Assembly (NCBI GenBank): GCA_947365245.1
Contig: CANAWG010000006.1
Span: forward strand, 62,001 to 126,000
DNA from: an uncultured Oscillibacter sp.
Lineage (GTDB): Bacteria > Bacillota > Clostridia > Oscillospirales > Oscillospiraceae
Length of the DNA stretch: 64,000 nucleotides
Direction: 5' to 3'
The notes beneath the pieces are model-generated. The model did no database searches, was not told the origin of the DNA, and was given only the letters and a program-made list of their open reading frames with translations. The position numbers were made by a program, and so were the translations under genes. This document shows positions 1-8,165 of the stretch, piece after piece; the stretch's first letter is position 1; each line of letters starts with the position of its first letter.

Positions 1-882
1 CGCCGGACTGCCCTCGCCGACGGTCAGGGTAAACTGAGGCTTTTCCTCCAGCGTGGCCCAGACGGGGACGGCGTTTTCGCCGCCTGTGGCGTAGACGGGG
101 GTCAGTTTGAGGTCCTGATATCCGCTGCTGCCGGCGGCGGCCCTGAGAGTCTCGACAGTGAGGTCCTCGCCGCCTATTTTCCAGCCGGTGATCCTGTACT
201 GACCGTCCTCCTGGTGAAACTCCCCGGCAACCTTGTCCGGATCAAATCCCCCCTGCCCTTCGCGATAAGGGGCATAGGTGACGTCGACCGTCTCGGGCAG
301 ACCCAAGTCGTCGATTTGAAAAGTATCCTTTCGGATGATCTCCCTGTCCACGGTCTTGTAGGTTGTTTCGAAAGTCTGGGCGGCCATGACGGCGACTACC
401 AGAAAGTCTTTACTGCGCCATCCACTCGTAAATTGGAACGTGTACCCGGGAGGGGGAGCGGCAGTCGTAGAAAAGGAGGCCGGGTAATAATATTGGGCTC
501 CGCCATGCAGCCATCCCTGGAAACCCTGGGGATTGAATGGCTTAGGGCCGCCGCCCTGATATTCGGGGTCGCCCCATGCGGCGGTTATCGGGACTGTCAC
601 CGTGCTGCCGTTATGTGTGTAAGTGCCTGTAAAAGTGTATGAACCTACGACATAGTTTTTCAGCGATTCCGCGCTCGCATTGGCCGGATTGTTGGCGAAA
701 ATATTTTTTAGGTTGCCGCTGCTGGTCACATTCACCGTAATTGGGGTATCGGCGGACGCGGGCGCCTCGTCAGGGCTTTGCGGGACGAAATCCTCCTCCG
801 CCGCCGCGGGCGCCACGGCCAGAGAGCACACCATCACCAACGCCAGCAGCAGTGATATCAGTCTCTTCGTACCAAGTCTCAT
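1..882 (-). CDS. Secreted surface protein, paralog of the next gene (3' end missing)
   Basis: Partial gene that runs off the left edge; 294 codons are visible. The start is ATG at 882 rather than the ATG at 888, because the AGGAG at 890-894 sits about 8 nt from the former and only 2 nt from the latter. Residues 1-28 form a signal peptide (basic MRLGTKR, then a hydrophobic core). The visible C-terminal part (LPETVDVTYAP, ITGWKIGGEDLT, LTPVYA, NAVPVWATL) matches the C-terminal part of the gene at 898-2616, so the two are tandem paralogs. It follows that gene by 15 nt and lies downstream of pelG, probably in one transcript. No catalytic motif is seen. A role in matrix or adhesion is only inferred from location. 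Confidence 0.75.
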   Translation of the reverse strand, partial: MRLGTKRLISLLLALVMVCSLAVAPAAAEEDFVPQSPDEAPASADTPITVNVTSSGNLKNIFANNPANASAESLKNYVVGSYTFTGTYTHNGSTVTVPITAAWGDPEYQGGGPKPFNPQGFQGWLHGGAQYYYPASFSTTAAPPPGYTFQFTSGWRSKDFLVVAVMAAQTFETTYKTVDREIIRKDTFQIDDLGLPETVDVTYAPYREGQGGFDPDKVAGEFHQEDGQYRITGWKIGGEDLTVETLRAAAGSSGYQDLKLTPVYATGGENAVPVWATLEEKPQFTLTVGEGSPA

Positions 883-897
883 TTCCATCGCTCCTTT

Positions 898-2616
898 TTA
901 AGGCTGTGCGTTTTCATCCGGCGTGATGGTCAACGCAAACGTCGGAGTGTCGGTGATGGTGGCCCAGGCGGGGACGGCGTTGTCACCGTCCGCGGCGTAG
1001 ACGGGGGTCAGCGGGATTTTTACATCCCCGCTCACGGCGCCGGCGGCCTTGGCCTTCAGAGCCGCGAGGGTGAGATCCTCGCCGTCCAGCCGCCAGCCGG
1101 CGATGTCATACACGCCGTCGGGCGTCGGGACGTACTCATCCGACCACGCGGGCCGCTCCACCGGCTCGTAGTGGACGGCGGCCGTCTCGGGCAGGCCCAG
1201 AGCGGTCTTCCAGTCTTCCTCCGTCAGGGCTGCGACAGCGGCCGCGCTCACGATCTTCAGGCTGTCCCCGTCCAGCTCCGCGGCGGCGATGACGGGGACC
1301 ACCCTGACGTACGCCTTGGGCTGGACGCCGCCGGCCGACAGGTTTTTCACGTTGACCCTCCAGGAGGACAGGGCGGCGGTATAGGCATACCAGTCGTACC
1401 AGATCACCTCTCCCGCCTGATGCGGCCTCTGGCCCCGGGGCTCAAAGGGCGGGCTGCCGCTGTCCGCGCTCCAGGCGGCGTCCAGTGTGATCCTCCTGCT
1501 GCCCCGGGAGACTGTGAAGGTCTCCTTTCTGTCCTGGACAAGCTCTCTGAGTTTCTCCGCGCTTACGTTATACGGGCTGTTGGCATAGGTTGTGATCCAG
1601 TAGCCGTCCCGGATGAACGCCTCGTCCCAGCCCAGGAACGTCACGCTGGCCGGCTGGATGGTGAATTCGGCGGGGACCGTCTTCGTATACTCCTGGCCGC
1701 CGCTGACAAACCGGAGCGCGATTCCCGTACTCTCCCCGACGCCATAGCACTTCTCAGGCTCCATCAGGGCAAACGTGCCCGGGGCGCTCTGGCCGTTCAG
1801 CGCGGCGGCGCAGCCCGTCAGGTCGACCATATCTTTCAGGGCGGTGCCGTATGCAAAGGCGCCCGGCGCCCTGACCTTCAGGCCGGTGATTTCCAGGTCG
1901 TCCGCCGCGGCGGACGCGGCGGCGGTAACGATGGCGGTCAGCTCCTGATAGTTGTCGGACGCGAGGGTGAACCGGAAGCTCTGGGATTTGCCGTCCTGCG
2001 CCGCCTTTATATTCAGCGTAAAAGCGGCGCTGTCGGCCGCGGCCGTAACCGATTCAAGAACCTCGCCGTCGGCGATCCTGGGCTCCTGCTTGATGGCCGC
2101 GCCCTTCATCATGCTGGAGTACAGGCCCAGTTCGCCGATGGAAACCGTCCGGGTCCCGCCGGCGGCAGGTACGGCGATGGTTCTCTTTACGGTGCCGCCG
2201 GCGGCCTTGCGGATGGTAAACGGCGCGGAGGTGCCTTCGCCGCTGTGGGTTCCGCTGTTCAGGACGGCAGTCACCTGGTATTTGCCCGCGCCCAGGGGCT
2301 TCTCCCCGCTGTCGTAATCGGTCCCGTCCACGCCCACATATCTATAGGTGAAAACGGCCTCGCGATCCACGCCGTCCCCTGTGTCCTTCTGCTCCGCGGA
2401 GGGGTCCCCCGGTATCTGGCCAAAGGTGATGTCCTTGGGCGGCGTAACGGTGACGCCCACCTCTTTGAGGGATCCGCCCAGAACCGGCGAGGCTTCCACA
2501 GCGGCCGCCGCCGGAGGGATTCCTCCGCCGACCGCGGACACGGGCGCCGCGGCAAACGAAGATACCGCCGCCAACGCCGTCAGCAATGATATCAGGCCCT
2601 TTACGCCATGTCTCAT
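898..2616 (-). CDS. Secreted protein with Ig-like/MBG-like repeats
   Basis: 572 residues. A signal peptide covers about residues 1-28 (MRHGVKGLISLL...), followed by beta-rich segments typical of bacterial Ig-like or MBG-type domains (GAGKYQVTAVLNSG near residue 110). The C-terminal module (GWRLDGEDLT, PLTPVYA, NAVPAWATI) is shared with the next gene. No LPXTG plus membrane anchor is seen at the C terminus; the internal LPETA is in the middle of a domain and is not a sortase signal. The gene starts 97 nt after pelG ends, on the same strand. It may be a matrix-associated or wall-bound protein made with the Pel polysaccharide; this is inference from position. Confidence 0.7.
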   Translation of the reverse strand: MRHGVKGLISLLTALAAVSSFAAAPVSAVGGGIPPAAAAVEASPVLGGSLKEVGVTVTPPKDITFGQIPGDPSAEQKDTGDGVDREAVFTYRYVGVDGTDYDSGEKPLGAGKYQVTAVLNSGTHSGEGTSAPFTIRKAAGGTVKRTIAVPAAGGTRTVSIGELGLYSSMMKGAAIKQEPRIADGEVLESVTAAADSAAFTLNIKAAQDGKSQSFRFTLASDNYQELTAIVTAAASAAADDLEITGLKVRAPGAFAYGTALKDMVDLTGCAAALNGQSAPGTFALMEPEKCYGVGESTGIALRFVSGGQEYTKTVPAEFTIQPASVTFLGWDEAFIRDGYWITTYANSPYNVSAEKLRELVQDRKETFTVSRGSRRITLDAAWSADSGSPPFEPRGQRPHQAGEVIWYDWYAYTAALSSWRVNVKNLSAGGVQPKAYVRVVPVIAAAELDGDSLKIVSAAAVAALTEEDWKTALGLPETAAVHYEPVERPAWSDEYVPTPDGVYDIAGWRLDGEDLTLAALKAKAAGAVSGDVKIPLTPVYAADGDNAVPAWATITDTPTFALTITPDENAQP

Positions 2617-2712
2617 TTTACTCGTCCCTCTTTCCCTCTCAGCATTTAGAACCTGTATTCACAACCGTTGAATACCGGCGGCGATTCATCCGGCTTCTGT
2701 TTCACCGCCGCC

Positions 2713-4092
2713 TCAGCACATCAAAAAGCTGTCCAGCTTCTCCATCCGGCGGCGCAGCAGCACGAAAGAGACAAGCCAGCCTACAAGACCGCCCAGCAGC
2801 AGGGGCAGGGGCAGCAAATAATAGACGCCGCCCAGGGCCGCCGCCGCCGCAGTGAGGACCGCTATCACCAGAAAGACAAAGGCGCTGATGCACGCGCTTC
2901 TGTAATCCGAGAAATAGTAGAATACAACAATCGTGAAGTACATGCAGAACACGGTGCACAGCCCCAGGCTCAGCATGACAAACATGTGCAGCATGTTGAT
3001 GCTGGCGTCCAGATAGGGAAAGAACACGCTGATCAGGCAGACCAGCACCACCGTGATGATCAGTTGGACCTCATACACAAAGAAGAGCTCCCGCAAAATC
3101 ACCCTGGTCATGACGCCCCGCTCTTTCTGGAGCAGGTAGAGCGTGCCGTTGTTCAGCGCGGAGACATACGAGGTGTATTTTTCATAAAAGGCCGTCTCCA
3201 CCTTTACCACAAAGATGACCAGTGCCGGGATGTTCACCGCAAAGGCCAGAAACATGGCCATGTCGTAGCTCGGAACAGAGCGAAAGATGCAGACCTGTTC
3301 CCATATATCGGAGAAAAACCAGTAGATGACTGTGGGAGAGTAGAGCCCCAATATGTAGAGCACACCGCCGACGGCCAGCATGGGATACTGACGGAAATAG
3401 GCGAGGAACGCGAAATGCCGGCCCCGCGGCGCCCCAAAGGCTCTTACGCACTGGAATATCAGCGCGCATACGATCAGGAAAAAGCAGGCGGTGAGAGCCA
3501 TGCAGGCCGCGGTCACTCTGTCAACGCCCAGCCATCTTTCAAAGAGGAACACGCCCACTGCCAGCACCAGCCCCAGAAAAAAGCTGAACGTAAGCTCCCT
3601 GTGGTACTTCAGGGCCGAGGCATAGGTCATCAGATTATAGGCGTTTGCCGCCAGCACGCCCAGGAGATAATAGCTTACCAGAAAGGTCATGGAGACCTCA
3701 TAGGAGGAATTATACGCGCCTGCGCACAGCAGGAACATGACCGTGCCGGAGATGGCGGTGGAGAGCGCCAGCACGCCGAAAGCGGAGGGGAAAATCTCCG
3801 ACTCCCTGTTCAGATAAATACAGTCGGCAATGTAGCGCGATACGGGGGCGGAAAAAATGGCGGAGTTCACCAGGGCGGATAAAAAAGCGCACGTGGTGGA
3901 GGAGATAAAAAAACGGCTCTCCAGCAGCGTGAGGCCCGACCGGCTCAGCAGAATGTTCAGAATCAGCATCAGCACCGCCGACAAAACCGTCGGGCCGATG
4001 GTGGTCATGGTGGCGTAGATGGTTCCCCACACATTGGACGCCAGCGTCTTCCTGCCGTAGATCTTTTTCAGCTCAAATCCGATTCCTGCCAT
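2713..4092 (-). CDS. pelG: PelG, Pel polysaccharide membrane transporter
   Basis: 459 residues, the usual PelG length, with about 12 hydrophobic segments from residue 20 to the C terminus. The N terminus MAGIGFELKK is characteristic of PelG. PelG is an inner-membrane flippase-like protein (MOP superfamily) that works with the PelF glycosyltransferase and PelD/PelE to polymerise and export a partly deacetylated, GalNAc-rich polysaccharide. The start ATG at 4092 has GGAGGAGG just upstream and overlaps the 3' end of pelF by 20 nt, indicating translational coupling. No outer-membrane PelB/PelC is present, as expected in a Gram-positive cell. Confidence 0.92.
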   Translation of the reverse strand: MAGIGFELKKIYGRKTLASNVWGTIYATMTTIGPTVLSAVLMLILNILLSRSGLTLLESRFFISSTTCAFLSALVNSAIFSAPVSRYIADCIYLNRESEIFPSAFGVLALSTAISGTVMFLLCAGAYNSSYEVSMTFLVSYYLLGVLAANAYNLMTYASALKYHRELTFSFFLGLVLAVGVFLFERWLGVDRVTAACMALTACFFLIVCALIFQCVRAFGAPRGRHFAFLAYFRQYPMLAVGGVLYILGLYSPTVIYWFFSDIWEQVCIFRSVPSYDMAMFLAFAVNIPALVIFVVKVETAFYEKYTSYVSALNNGTLYLLQKERGVMTRVILRELFFVYEVQLIITVVLVCLISVFFPYLDASINMLHMFVMLSLGLCTVFCMYFTIVVFYYFSDYRSACISAFVFLVIAVLTAAAAALGGVYYLLPLPLLLGGLVGWLVSFVLLRRRMEKLDSFLMC

Positions 4093-5506
4093 GGCCCTCC
4101 TCCTTCAAGCGGTTGTAGATATCGCGGTACGCGTTCAGCATCTCCTGCCGGCTGTAGTACGCCTCCACCCGCTTTCTGCCGGCCTGCCCCATGCGCCTCA
4201 TCAGCTCCGGATTCCGGATCAGACGGAGGATCGCTTGGGCCATGGCCTCACTGTTCATCACCGGCACCACCAGTCCGGCGGTGCCGAACCTGTCATCCTC
4301 CCGCTCGCCCTCCAGCAGGGCCCTGCAGTTGCCGACATTGGTGGTCACAAAGGGGATCCCCGCCGCCATGCCCTCCAGAAGCGCCAGCGGCTGGCCCTCG
4401 CTGATACTGGACAGGAGCAGCAGATCCACCTCCGGCAGATGCTCCTTGATATTCACCAGTCCCAGAAATTCCACGTCTTTCGTCCCCAGCTCCGCCAAAA
4501 ACTCGACGCACTCCTGGTAATACACCGGGTCCTCCTCGCAGTTGCCCATGATCTTCAGCCGGGCCTCCGGCACCGCCCGCTTCACGATGTCAAAGGCCAG
4601 AAGCATGGTCTTCACATCCTTGATGGGCACCACCCGCAAGATCGTCCCCAGGGTCACGGGGCCGCCCTCCTTCTTGTTCAGGCAGGCGTCGAAATCCCCG
4701 GCGTTCACGCCGTTGGGGATCACGGCGATCTTCTCCGGCGGGCATTTCAGCTCGATCTGGAGGGCGCGGTTGGCCTCAAACAGCGTCGTGACCACGCTGG
4801 ACTGCTGATAGGCGGTGAAGGAGAGCTTCTTGAAAAACTCGATCCAGGGCTCCTTAAACTCCCCCACCACCCAATTCGAGCGGATGATGTCCTCCTCCCG
4901 CTCCCTGGTATAGATGCCGTGCTCCGACAGCACCAGCGGAACCCCCTCGGTATAGGAGGCGCAGCTGCCCAGGATGCCCGCGTAGCCGGCGGAGATGGCG
5001 TGGTAGACGTCCGCCTTCGGGATCTCCTGGGAGAGAATATACATCAGCGGGAAATAGATCCCCCTGAAATTCCAGAGGAACTGCAGGAATACCTTCCTGG
5101 ACTTCATCCTGCGGTACTCCTCCACGCAGATGTCGAAGAAAGATTCGCTCATCAAAAGGTCGCACAGATGCTGGCGGTGCTGTCTGGCCAGCTCCAGCAC
5201 GCCGGTCCAGTTGATGGTGTCCATGCTGCCGATCAGCAGCCCCTTCAGGGTCTCCTTCTCCGCCCTGGTCAGATGGACCTTATAGCCGGTCTTTTTGAAT
5301 ACCACGTCCCCCAGGTACAGCGTCCGGATCTCCTTGATGTTGTCCGGTACGCGGCACCTGTACTCCGGCATCTCCTCCCTGGTGGTGGCGATGGCCCATA
5401 CCACGAATTCCACATCCTGAAACTGGCTGCACAGCATCTGCACCCAGCTGGAGACGCCTCCCGGGACATAGGGGTAGCTCCCCTCACAGATCAGGCATAC
5501 CCGCAT
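4073..5506 (-). CDS. pelF: PelF, family GT4 glycosyltransferase
   Basis: 477 residues. This is the cytosolic glycosyltransferase of Pel synthesis, thought to use UDP-sugar donors. The N-terminal GGVSSWV loop (about residues 16-22) and the C-terminal EX7E motif of GT4 enzymes (SEGQPLALLEG, about residue 376) are both present, with the expected PNGV segment in between. The start codon lies one base after the stop codon of the DUF2194-like gene, and the 3' end overlaps pelG. It therefore sits in the middle of a tightly packed operon. PelF is the most conserved and diagnostic gene of this operon type. Confidence 0.93.
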   Translation of the reverse strand: MRVCLICEGSYPYVPGGVSSWVQMLCSQFQDVEFVVWAIATTREEMPEYRCRVPDNIKEIRTLYLGDVVFKKTGYKVHLTRAEKETLKGLLIGSMDTINWTGVLELARQHRQHLCDLLMSESFFDICVEEYRRMKSRKVFLQFLWNFRGIYFPLMYILSQEIPKADVYHAISAGYAGILGSCASYTEGVPLVLSEHGIYTREREEDIIRSNWVVGEFKEPWIEFFKKLSFTAYQQSSVVTTLFEANRALQIELKCPPEKIAVIPNGVNAGDFDACLNKKEGGPVTLGTILRVVPIKDVKTMLLAFDIVKRAVPEARLKIMGNCEEDPVYYQECVEFLAELGTKDVEFLGLVNIKEHLPEVDLLLLSSISEGQPLALLEGMAAGIPFVTTNVGNCRALLEGEREDDRFGTAGLVVPVMNSEAMAQAILRLIRNPELMRRMGQAGRKRVEAYYSRQEMLNAYRDIYNRLKEEGHGRNRI

Positions 5507-5507
5507 G

Positions 5508-7208
5508 TTATCTCGCCTCCTCCAGCGTAAGCGTCCCGTGGTCCTCCTGCATACGCAGCAGGTAGTAGCCCTCCCCCAGATCCAGATACGTCAGCCCCTT
5601 GGCCTCCACAACGCGCTCACCGGTGTGGAAAAAGAACGCCTGCCCTTTCACGGCGCCGCCGCAGTCCAGCTCCAACCGGCTGCCGCGCCTGGTCCAGCCG
5701 TAATTCATCTCCTGATAGCTTCTCACATCGCCCTCGGTCTGGGACAGCGTCCTGGGCTCCAGCCAGAACGCGCGGGACAGAATCTCCGACTCAAAATACC
5801 CCACCTGCAGCTTGTTCTCATCCCAGGCGGCGGGGTCGTCCTCCGTGGTAATCAGGGATCGGACGTCAAAGACATGGGAGACCAGGCCATAGGCCCCCAG
5901 GACGGAGTAGATGGCAAAGAGGTTGCCGTCATCCATGGTGTTCCCCCGGGTTGCCGCGGGAAACACGGTGCGGCCCTCCTCCCAGGACAGCCGGGTGGTC
6001 CGGCTGTCCAGCATTCCCCGGACCACCCGGATCTCCGCGCCGGGGATCTCCAGCATCTCCGGGGAGAAATTATCCGTCTCCATGGTCAGGCCCTGAACGG
6101 TATAGCCGGTGAAGAGCCCGGAGAAACGGTCGATAAAGTCCCGGTTGAGAACGAGCTTCCCATCCTCCTGGCAGTTGACGGCGTAAGTCAGCTCCCCGCC
6201 GAATTTCAGCGCCGACTTGCAGATGGTGGTGAGAATCGCGTCGTTCCCCGTCTCAAAGTGCTCCGCAGAGGAGGCCGCCGCCAGGATGCTGGAGGTATAG
6301 GGGGTATCGGAGCGGAGGGAGGTTCCCTGGAAAGCGGGCCACATCACGTCCCGGACGAAGCCCTCCGCGGAGTAGCCGTACACCCGTCTGCAGAGCTCCT
6401 CGTCCTCAGCCGTAATCATGGGGAAGTTTTCCAGAAACACGGCCTTTACCCCCAGGATTGGATAGAGGAAGTCCGGCAGCAGCGCGGTGATGGCCCCGGT
6501 CAAAAGCCCCGCGCAGCGCACGTCGGCCAGGAAAGTCCCGTTGATCACGCAGACGCTTCCCCTCCCCCAGGCGTGTGTATAGAGGATGGGGATGTCCTCG
6601 TCTCCCACGACCCGCACATAGACCTCCGCCCTTTCGCTGACTTTCATTCGGGCGGAACCGCTGGCGCCGTCACACCAGGCCTTCTCCGGCTGGAGGGGCA
6701 GCAGGGGCTTTTCAAAGAGCATGTAGTGAAAATCGCCCCCCGGGTTCATCTCCTGGACACCGAAGACCGGCCACAGAACGGATTCCCCCTCCGCCAGGCC
6801 CGCCGCCAGAATGACCCGGCCGCCTCCGGAGACAAACTGCATCAGCTCCTCCGCCTCCGCCCAGCGGCTGGGGGAATCGCCGCAGAAGATCACCAGGTCC
6901 CGCTCCTCCGCCTGCGCCGCGTCCAGCCGGCCCTCCCCGGCCACCGTGAGCTGGAGGTCCTGACAGAGCTGAAGGACATTGCCGTAGACCGCCCCGCAGC
7001 GCGCATCCTCCGGATCCCCCAGAATCCAGACCCGGGGCGTATCTCCCCTGTCCACCTGCCTCGCCGCCATGAACTCCCGCTCCAGGGCCGGGCCGCTCAC
7101 GGATTGAACACCGGCAGGCCTGCTCTCATAGATGTTGTATATGAGAAAAATACCGCCCAGGCCGGCAATGATCAAAATAATGTGCAAAAACCGTTTGAAA
7201 GATATCAT
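5508..7208 (-). CDS. pelA: PelA-like / DUF2194 protein, probable polysaccharide deacetylase
   Basis: 566 residues. One N-terminal membrane segment (about residues 7-24) is followed by an extracellular region. The first part (residues 55-230) resembles a Rossmann/GATase-like fold (VWILGDPED, LVIFCGD). The rest resembles the DUF2194/NodB-type deacetylase region (FLENFPMI at about 265, FPAATRGNTMDDG and GLVSHVFD at about 430-450). In Gram-positive pel operons the gene in this position, between pelE and pelF, encodes a PelA deacetylase. I infer the same role, but cannot assign the metal-binding Asp/His residues with certainty, and the expected first Asp pair appears as EN here. The spacing to pelF is 1 nt. 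Confidence 0.72.
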   Translation of the reverse strand: MISFKRFLHIILIIAGLGGIFLIYNIYESRPAGVQSVSGPALEREFMAARQVDRGDTPRVWILGDPEDARCGAVYGNVLQLCQDLQLTVAGEGRLDAAQAEERDLVIFCGDSPSRWAEAEELMQFVSGGGRVILAAGLAEGESVLWPVFGVQEMNPGGDFHYMLFEKPLLPLQPEKAWCDGASGSARMKVSERAEVYVRVVGDEDIPILYTHAWGRGSVCVINGTFLADVRCAGLLTGAITALLPDFLYPILGVKAVFLENFPMITAEDEELCRRVYGYSAEGFVRDVMWPAFQGTSLRSDTPYTSSILAAASSAEHFETGNDAILTTICKSALKFGGELTYAVNCQEDGKLVLNRDFIDRFSGLFTGYTVQGLTMETDNFSPEMLEIPGAEIRVVRGMLDSRTTRLSWEEGRTVFPAATRGNTMDDGNLFAIYSVLGAYGLVSHVFDVRSLITTEDDPAAWDENKLQVGYFESEILSRAFWLEPRTLSQTEGDVRSYQEMNYGWTRRGSRLELDCGGAVKGQAFFFHTGERVVEAKGLTYLDLGEGYYLLRMQEDHGTLTLEEAR

Positions 7209-7259
7209 ATTTTACTCCATGCATGAAACTGCCCATCCCCCGAAAGAGGAGATGCGCAG

Positions 7260-8165
7260 TCAGGTGTTCACTGCCGCTCCGGCGAGGCGGTTCCTCCAAT
7301 AGCGCAGCTGCTCCAGCCCCTTGGGGGAGAGGCGGACCTGCTTGTTTTTGCACAGGTCGTCCAGGAGCTCCTCAAATTTCTGCCGCTCCCCCGTCCGGTA
7401 GAACAGCTTCAGCATACTCTGATAGGCCGCCTCGCTGCGCATCCGGTCCGCGTGTTCCCGCCAGAGGCGCTTCGCGTCGCCGCCGCGGCCGAGCTCAACA
7501 AGGGCGTTCAAATACTCCTCGTACTCCCGCGGGGAGACCTCGCTCTCCCCGGCGTCGATCTGCCTCTGCACCAGGTCGCACAGGCGCTTTTGATAGGCGC
7601 TCTGCTCCCTGGACGAGAGGATGCCGCTCCTCAGCATATCGATGAGGGCCTCGCAGGCGGTGTGGTACTTCTCCGGGTCGCCGGGATCCTGCGCGTAATC
7701 CCGGCGGCACTCCAGCCACCGCGTCTGATGGAGGCGGTAGATCTCCGTCTTCGCCACCGCCGCGTAATGGGCCGACTCCGAGTCCTCGTCCCGCTCCGCC
7801 GCAAGAAGCACCCTGTAATTCTCCGTCAGGTCCTTCTTCAGCTGCTTGAGCAGAAGCGCCCGTTTTTCCTCATTGCCGCTGATGGCCATGGCGTCCTCCA
7901 CCGGCACCACGTTCAGCGCCTCCCGCACATCGGGATGCTCCGGCTGCAGGTCGACCTCAAAGGCATGGATCAGGATGGCCTCCCGGTCCACGCCCATCCG
8001 GTCCAAAAAGGCCTGGAGCACTCCCGGCAGAAAATAGATGAAAAACCCAAGCCACGGAAGAAAGAGGAAGTAGACCGCCATTCCGGCCCCCTCCCGACGG
8101 ATCCGCTTGATGACGGCGTACAGCACCGCCAGGGCGGAATTCACCGCCAAAGCCCAAATCAGCAT
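7260..8165 (-). CDS. pelE: PelE-like membrane protein
   Basis: 301 residues. Two hydrophobic segments at about residues 2-16 and 28-52 are followed by an all-helical cytosolic domain of TPR-like repeats (residues 110-290). PelE has this layout and binds PelD to assemble the synthase complex at the membrane. The ATG overlaps the stop of pelD by 7 nt, so it is translationally coupled. Sequence similarity among PelE proteins is low, so the call rests mainly on topology and gene order. Confidence 0.78.
   Translation of the reverse strand: MLIWALAVNSALAVLYAVIKRIRREGAGMAVYFLFLPWLGFFIYFLPGVLQAFLDRMGVDREAILIHAFEVDLQPEHPDVREALNVVPVEDAMAISGNEEKRALLLKQLKKDLTENYRVLLAAERDEDSESAHYAAVAKTEIYRLHQTRWLECRRDYAQDPGDPEKYHTACEALIDMLRSGILSSREQSAYQKRLCDLVQRQIDAGESEVSPREYEEYLNALVELGRGGDAKRLWREHADRMRSEAAYQSMLKLFYRTGERQKFEELLDDLCKNKQVRLSPKGLEQLRYWRNRLAGAAVNT

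Noticed and set aside
1140..1205. LPETA in the secreted protein as a sortase signal
   Set aside because: It is about 100 residues from the C terminus with no hydrophobic segment or basic tail after it.
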